A stretch of DNA of 31,138 nucleotides from a virus: positions 1-31,138 of IMG/VR virus record IMGVR_UViG_3300022756_000064; one strand, 5' to 3'. The notes beneath the pieces were generated by a model. It made no database searches. It was not told where the DNA came from and saw only the letters and a program-made list of their open reading frames with translations. The position numbers and the translations under genes are program-made. This document shows, piece after piece, positions 27,984 to 31,138 of this stretch (position 1 is its first letter; every line of letters starts with the position of its first letter).

Positions 27984-29318
27984 ATGCCGCAGTCTCAAAT
28001 GGATGAGACTCAAACCTCTGGCGAAAGCCGGGGCGAGCAATCTTCTGGTCAAACGGCGGGCGAGAGTCAATCGCAAGCGGCTGGTGAAGTGAAGGCTGAA
28101 GATACGGCGCATAGCGCCGTGGCTACAGCGGGAACTGAATCGGGTGCTGCCACTGCGTCTGAGAAATCAACGACACCACAACAGGGCGAAGCTGAGGGGG
28201 AACGCGGCGAGGGCGCTGCGGCTACGGCGGCGAAGCCTGAGCGGTCCAAGACCGCAGTGGGTGTGGAAGATTATGAACGGATGAAGGCGGATGCGCTTAG
28301 TCCGAAGCCAGCAACTACGGGTCCGGCTGTTGTTTCCGGTGGCGAAAGCCCTGGGAAAACAGAGGAGCAGAAAACGTCCAACGCTGAACTTCCAACGTCG
28401 AACGCCCAAGTAGAAGAGCCGCCTAAAGGCGGGACTCCGAGCGAGGCTCAGGGCGAAGGCGGCGGCGAGGAGGAGAATAAACTTCCTGATCGGGTTCGGC
28501 TGGGCGGGCTTTCGGATGCGGACAAGGGGCACATAGTGGCGGCGAAAGCGATCGCTACGGCTGAAAAGATTCCGTTTGCGGATGCGTTATTTCGCGTGAC
28601 TGGAAAGGCGACGGCGAAAGCTGAAGGCGCTACGGGTAGCGAAACGGCTACAGAGACGGCAGCGACGACGGAGGGTGCATCGAGAACGGTTGAGCAAATC
28701 CAGGCGGATATTGCGGCAAAAAAGGCGGAGAAGAAAGACGCGGCCGCGCAGCTTGATCTGAGTAGGACGGCTGAAATCGATGATGAACTGGATACGTTGC
28801 GCGACGAACTCGGTATGGCCCGCAGGGCGGTTGAGGAAGCGAACTGGCTGGCTGAGAACGAACGGCAAACGCAGTTTCAGACATCGGTGCGCGATTCCAA
28901 GAAGCGCCTGCTGGAAGCGTATCCGGACGCGGCAGACGATAACAGCGCGCTCTCGAAAGAAATGCTGGCCATCGCAGACGTGATGGAGCAGCAGAATAAT
29001 CCGCTGGTCTATGAGGCGGACGCGCCGTTTAAGATTGGGCAGATGGCTGCGAACAAGCGCGGGATACCGCCCCAGAGCGGACCAAGTAAGAAAGAATCTT
29101 CCACACCTGCTGCGGGAACACGGGCCGCGGCACCTGCCAAGCCGCAAGGCGTAAGGCAGGAAGCAGTGGTGTCCAAACCCGCAGGCGGACCGGCAGCAGC
29201 CGGGAGCGCCCGCACAACCAGCGGGGGGAACGGACAGACTGCTATTGACCCTGAAAAAATCAGGACGGTGGAAGATTACGAAGCGGTGAAGGCCGAAGTA
29301 ACCGGCGCGCGCAGATAA
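27984..29318 (+). CDS. Scaffolding-like protein
   Basis: The 444-residue product lies directly before the capsid gene. Residues 1-170 are disordered, rich in Gln, Ser, Gly, Ala and Glu. LPDRVRLGGLSDADKGHIVA and AEKIPFADALFRVTGK (~175-215) look conserved; a coiled coil (TVEQIQADIAAKKAEKKDAA to RRAVEEANWLAENERQ) spans ~235-300, then a helical part (RDSKKRLLEAYPDAADDNSA) and a disordered C-terminus ending with a short helix (IRTVEDYEAVKAEVTGARR). This plan fits phage scaffolding proteins that guide capsid assembly. In-frame repeats at 28371-28437 add SNAELPTSNAQVEEPPKGGT in the disordered region. Confidence 0.75.
   Translation: MPQSQMDETQTSGESRGEQSSGQTAGESQSQAAGEVKAEDTAHSAVATAGTESGAATASEKSTTPQQGEAEGERGEGAAATAAKPERSKTAVGVEDYERMKADALSPKPATTGPAVVSGGESPGKTEEQKTSNAELPTSNAQVEEPPKGGTPSEAQGEGGGEEENKLPDRVRLGGLSDADKGHIVAAKAIATAEKIPFADALFRVTGKATAKAEGATGSETATETAATTEGASRTVEQIQADIAAKKAEKKDAAAQLDLSRTAEIDDELDTLRDELGMARRAVEEANWLAENERQTQFQTSVRDSKKRLLEAYPDAADDNSALSKEMLAIADVMEQQNNPLVYEADAPFKIGQMAANKRGIPPQSGPSKKESSTPAAGTRAAAPAKPQGVRQEAVVSKPAGGPAAAGSARTTSGGNGQTAIDPEKIRTVEDYEAVKAEVTGARR
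28371..28409 (+). repeat. In-frame CCAACGCTCAA-type repeat in the scaffold-like gene
   Basis: AACGTCCAACGCTGAACTTC and following units read KTSNAELPTSNAQV, the same translated phase as at 10468 and 18809. Confidence 0.75.
28416..28437. repeat. In-frame hairpin repeat (CCGCC-TAAA-GGCGG)
   Basis: A perfect 5-bp stem with TAAA loop, flanked by GAG and GACTC, reads EPPKGGTPS. It lies 6 bases after the preceding repeat, so two repeat families are stacked in one linker. Confidence 0.6.
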
Positions 29319-29399
29319 GTCTTTTCATTCGTTTTCCGGCGCACCTGAGCGGGTGGGCCAGGTCGATCAGCACAAGACCAATTCTCTCATTCAGAGAAA

Positions 29400-29437
29400 C
29401 ATCCTGCTTCGCCAAAGGCTTCGCAGGACTACGGGAG
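29400..29437 (+). promoter_or_regulatory. TCCTGC...GCAGGA hairpin and Shine-Dalgarno before the capsid gene
   Basis: TCCTGCTTCGCC and GGCTTCGCAGGA (about 29402-29428) form a stem of 6 bp plus an inner GCC/GGC. GGGAG follows and lies 9 bases before ATG 29447, a good ribosome-binding site. The rest of 29319-29399 shows nothing clear. A homologous hairpin precedes the glycosyltransferase. Confidence 0.6.
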
Positions 29438-29446
29438 AACAAACTT

Positions 29447-31057
29447 ATGAAAACGATCAGAACTTATGGCGGATGGCTGCTCATGGCCGTCTGCTTTGTG
29501 GCAGCGAGCTACGCGCATGGGATAGGCCGCATCGTAGCGGATGCGGTTCCGTTTCTACCGTTGCTCGGGACGGTATTTTACGAGGCGAACAACACAGGCA
29601 CGGCGTTAGCTGCCATGTCACCGGAGGATGTCCGGAAGCTGTGGCAGGCAGGCGTGGATGTGTTCGAACAATCGAGCGATTACTTCAAAGATTTCGAAGG
29701 TGAGGGGGTGATGTCTTTGATTGATACAGTCACGGACACCAGTAAGGGCAAGGGCCAATCGATTCGGTTCACGGTGCAAAGCGGGTTCTACGATGAGCCG
29801 CACCTTGGCGAAGAACTCTTTGAGACCAAGGACGATTACGAAGAGATCCTAATCGACGGCAACGATCTTGAAGTGGATTGGGTGCGTCACGCATACCGAT
29901 ACACAGAGCGCATGGAAGAAGTAATGGGTATGCGCGGTGAGATCGTGAACGGCACGAACGAAGAGCTTGGCAAATGGTTCGGGCGCCTCAAAACCGAGCA
30001 GATGTTTATGATGTTCCGTGAAAAACTGCCGGCAGTGAATACGCTCTACGGCGGGAGTCACGCGCAAAACACGCTGGTTAGCGCCGATTCGCTTAACTGG
30101 AACTCGATCGTGCTCACCGGTTACATTCAGAAGCGCATGGGTGGCGCGCCGGCAAAAGTCGGCAGCATCAAAGGGCAACCGGTGTTCAAGAACGTGGTGG
30201 TCGCGCCGAGCGACGTACTGGCCAGCTTGGAAGTGGACCCTGAGTTTCGCCAGATTTTGCGCGAGACCAAGGATGAAGACGCGGCCAAACTGCTCTTTAG
30301 CGGTGGCTGGGCCAATGTGCGCGGGCACATCATCTCTGAGTACACGCCGATCGATCACGACGGAGAAGGCGCGGTAGGCAGCCCGCTCAATGGGAAAGCG
30401 TTCCTGGGCGTAGCGATTACTGCCGGCACGGCCGTGTTCGACATTAAAGGCGGCGGAAATGCGACTAGCGCGGCGAAGACCAAAAAGAAATACTTCAAGT
30501 ATTTTCCTGGTTACGCCTATCGGTTCCTGCTCTCGGACATTCTCTCTGTGAGCAGCGCGGAGAAGTATTTGCTGATCATCAATCCGCCGGATGCCGTAAC
30601 CGACCCGAACAAGGTGGGCATGTATGCCTACACGGTCGGGAACAATGGTAACAAGATCACGATTACAAAGCGGCTGGGATCCGCTGCCAGTGTCGCGCGG
30701 GTCACAACGCTTGGTAACGTGACCTGGAACACGGGCGTATGGCTGGCAGGCGCGGACGGGTTTGCCGGGCACACCGATGACCATCCCGAAGGCGCGTTGA
30801 TTCTTCCCTGTAACGCGAACGGGCAACCGTTTGCGGATGTGCTGATGCTCGGTGCGCGCTGCGCACGGCGCGGTTACGGAAAATACCGTAACAAGCGGAT
30901 GAGCGACCAGCACGAGGGCGGGTTCATCCAGGAGAATTACATTGTGAGCGTGTTCGGTCAGGCGCCGCGTAAGGACCGCTTGCAGCGTGTGCCCGGCGCC
31001 TTCCGGATCCGCGTCGCGGTCAATTACCCTGGCGTGCCGCTACCGGTGATCGTCTAA
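29447..31057 (+). CDS. Major capsid protein, N4-gp56/DUF4043-like
   Basis: The 536-residue product is the probable shell protein. From ~40 on it reads like large podovirus-type capsid proteins: ANNTGTALAAMSPEDVRKLW, IRFTVQSGFYDEPHLGEELF, EVDWVRHAYRYTERMEEVMG, MRGEIVNGTNEELGKWF; the C-terminal half has GALILPCNANGQPFADVLML and HEGGFIQENYIVSVFGQ. Position after the scaffold-like gene and its size support this. The start is well supported by GGGAG. Unusually, residues 1-23 (MKTIRTYGGWLLMAVCFVAA, SYA) look like a Sec signal or membrane segment, which capsid proteins rarely have; a later start at ATG ~29615 would drop it but has no better ribosome site. Confidence 0.8.
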   Translation: MKTIRTYGGWLLMAVCFVAASYAHGIGRIVADAVPFLPLLGTVFYEANNTGTALAAMSPEDVRKLWQAGVDVFEQSSDYFKDFEGEGVMSLIDTVTDTSKGKGQSIRFTVQSGFYDEPHLGEELFETKDDYEEILIDGNDLEVDWVRHAYRYTERMEEVMGMRGEIVNGTNEELGKWFGRLKTEQMFMMFREKLPAVNTLYGGSHAQNTLVSADSLNWNSIVLTGYIQKRMGGAPAKVGSIKGQPVFKNVVVAPSDVLASLEVDPEFRQILRETKDEDAAKLLFSGGWANVRGHIISEYTPIDHDGEGAVGSPLNGKAFLGVAITAGTAVFDIKGGGNATSAAKTKKKYFKYFPGYAYRFLLSDILSVSSAEKYLLIINPPDAVTDPNKVGMYAYTVGNNGNKITITKRLGSAASVARVTTLGNVTWNTGVWLAGADGFAGHTDDHPEGALILPCNANGQPFADVLMLGARCARRGYGKYRNKRMSDQHEGGFIQENYIVSVFGQAPRKDRLQRVPGAFRIRVAVNYPGVPLPVIV

Positions 31058-31058
31058 A

Positions 31059-31134
31059 GCTGTTTCGTGGGTTGCTACACCGGGGGCCGCCTTGGGGTGT
31101 TGGGCGGCTCCCGGAAAGCAGCGTTAGAAACAGC
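31059..31134. terminator. Nested inverted repeats after the capsid gene
   Basis: Outer arms GCTGTTTC (31059-31066) and GAAACAGC (31127-31134) enclose an inner 10-bp stem, GGGGGCCGCC (31082-31091) with GGCGGCTCCC (31103-31112), including one G-T pair. No T run follows the inner stem, so it is not a classic intrinsic terminator. It may slow or end transcription, or stabilise the capsid mRNA's 3' end. Confidence 0.5.
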
Positions 31135-31138
31135 AAAC

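Noticed and set aside
27960-27988. TTGACA of hairpin copy 6 as a sigma-70 promoter for the scaffold-like gene
   Set aside because: At 17-base spacing the -10 position (TATGCC) overlaps the start codon, so transcription would begin inside the gene.
29849-30913. 354-residue minus-strand frame across the capsid gene
   Set aside because: Shadow of a GC-rich coding sequence; the sense strand has a clear capsid-type protein with a ribosome site.
31082-31112. Classic intrinsic terminator after the capsid gene
   Set aside because: The stem is strong but no T run follows; listed as nested inverted repeats with moderate confidence only.

Overview
The window is phage (or prophage) DNA with dense, coupled genes, standard bacterial starts and stops, and recognisable virion, DNA-modification and anti-restriction genes. 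No ordinary host gene is visible, and no integrase, terminase or CRISPR array. Host identity is inferred only. Several families of short dispersed repeats (ACCACGGAT-type, CCAACGCTCAA-type, CAGAAGTCGGATGTCAGAGG-type, GCC-rich hairpins) occur between and inside genes. From memory such repeats are common in soil Verrucomicrobiota and related large genomes, so a host there is the best guess.

Layout. (1) Bases 2-14788 are one uninterrupted plus-strand gene, open at the left edge. It encodes the last ~4930 residues of a giant polyvalent phage protein. In order it carries a degenerate zincin-like segment, a DdrB/ParB-like domain, a RelA/SpoT-like domain, a DarB-type adenine methyltransferase fused to an SNF2-type helicase, a sigma-70-like region 2 plus region 4, and a C-terminal virion-type domain. 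(2) Bases 14785-18030 hold small, mostly ATGA-coupled genes: membrane microproteins, a degraded tRNA-Met-like sequence, a C5-cytosine methyltransferase with a second frame nested in it, an ABA-sandwich-like protein, a RusA-like resolvase with a frame anomaly, a zinc ribbon and a two-helix membrane protein. (3) Bases 18033-21218 hold a portal-like gene, a DPPY methyltransferase and a small coiled-coil protein. (4) Bases 21263-26664 are a minus-strand cassette of seven genes: two low-complexity Ser-rich proteins with 54-bp tandem repeats, a GT-B glycosyltransferase, two probable surface proteins (one with Cys-rich repeats) and two small genes. (5) Bases 26711-31057 return to the plus strand with small (membrane) proteins, a scaffold-like protein and the major capsid protein, followed by a nested hairpin.

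How it may work together. The giant protein looks like a co-injected multi-tool that protects entering DNA (methyltransferase/helicase, DdrB-like domain), may touch host alarmone or nucleotide signalling (RelA/SpoT-like) and may redirect host RNA polymerase (sigma-like domains). Two free-standing methyltransferases add to DNA modification. The minus-strand cassette looks like a surface module in which a glycosyltransferase could decorate a Ser-rich repeat protein.

The most unusual signals are the sigma-like and RelA-like domains inside one virion-type polyprotein; two cases where a second frame looks coding (15762-16499 inside the C5 methyltransferase, 5001-5348 inside the giant gene); a small hairpin family (GACAGCG-N4-GCWGTC) found 5-19 bases before six start codons; and dispersed repeats that supply stop and start codons and inter-domain linkers.
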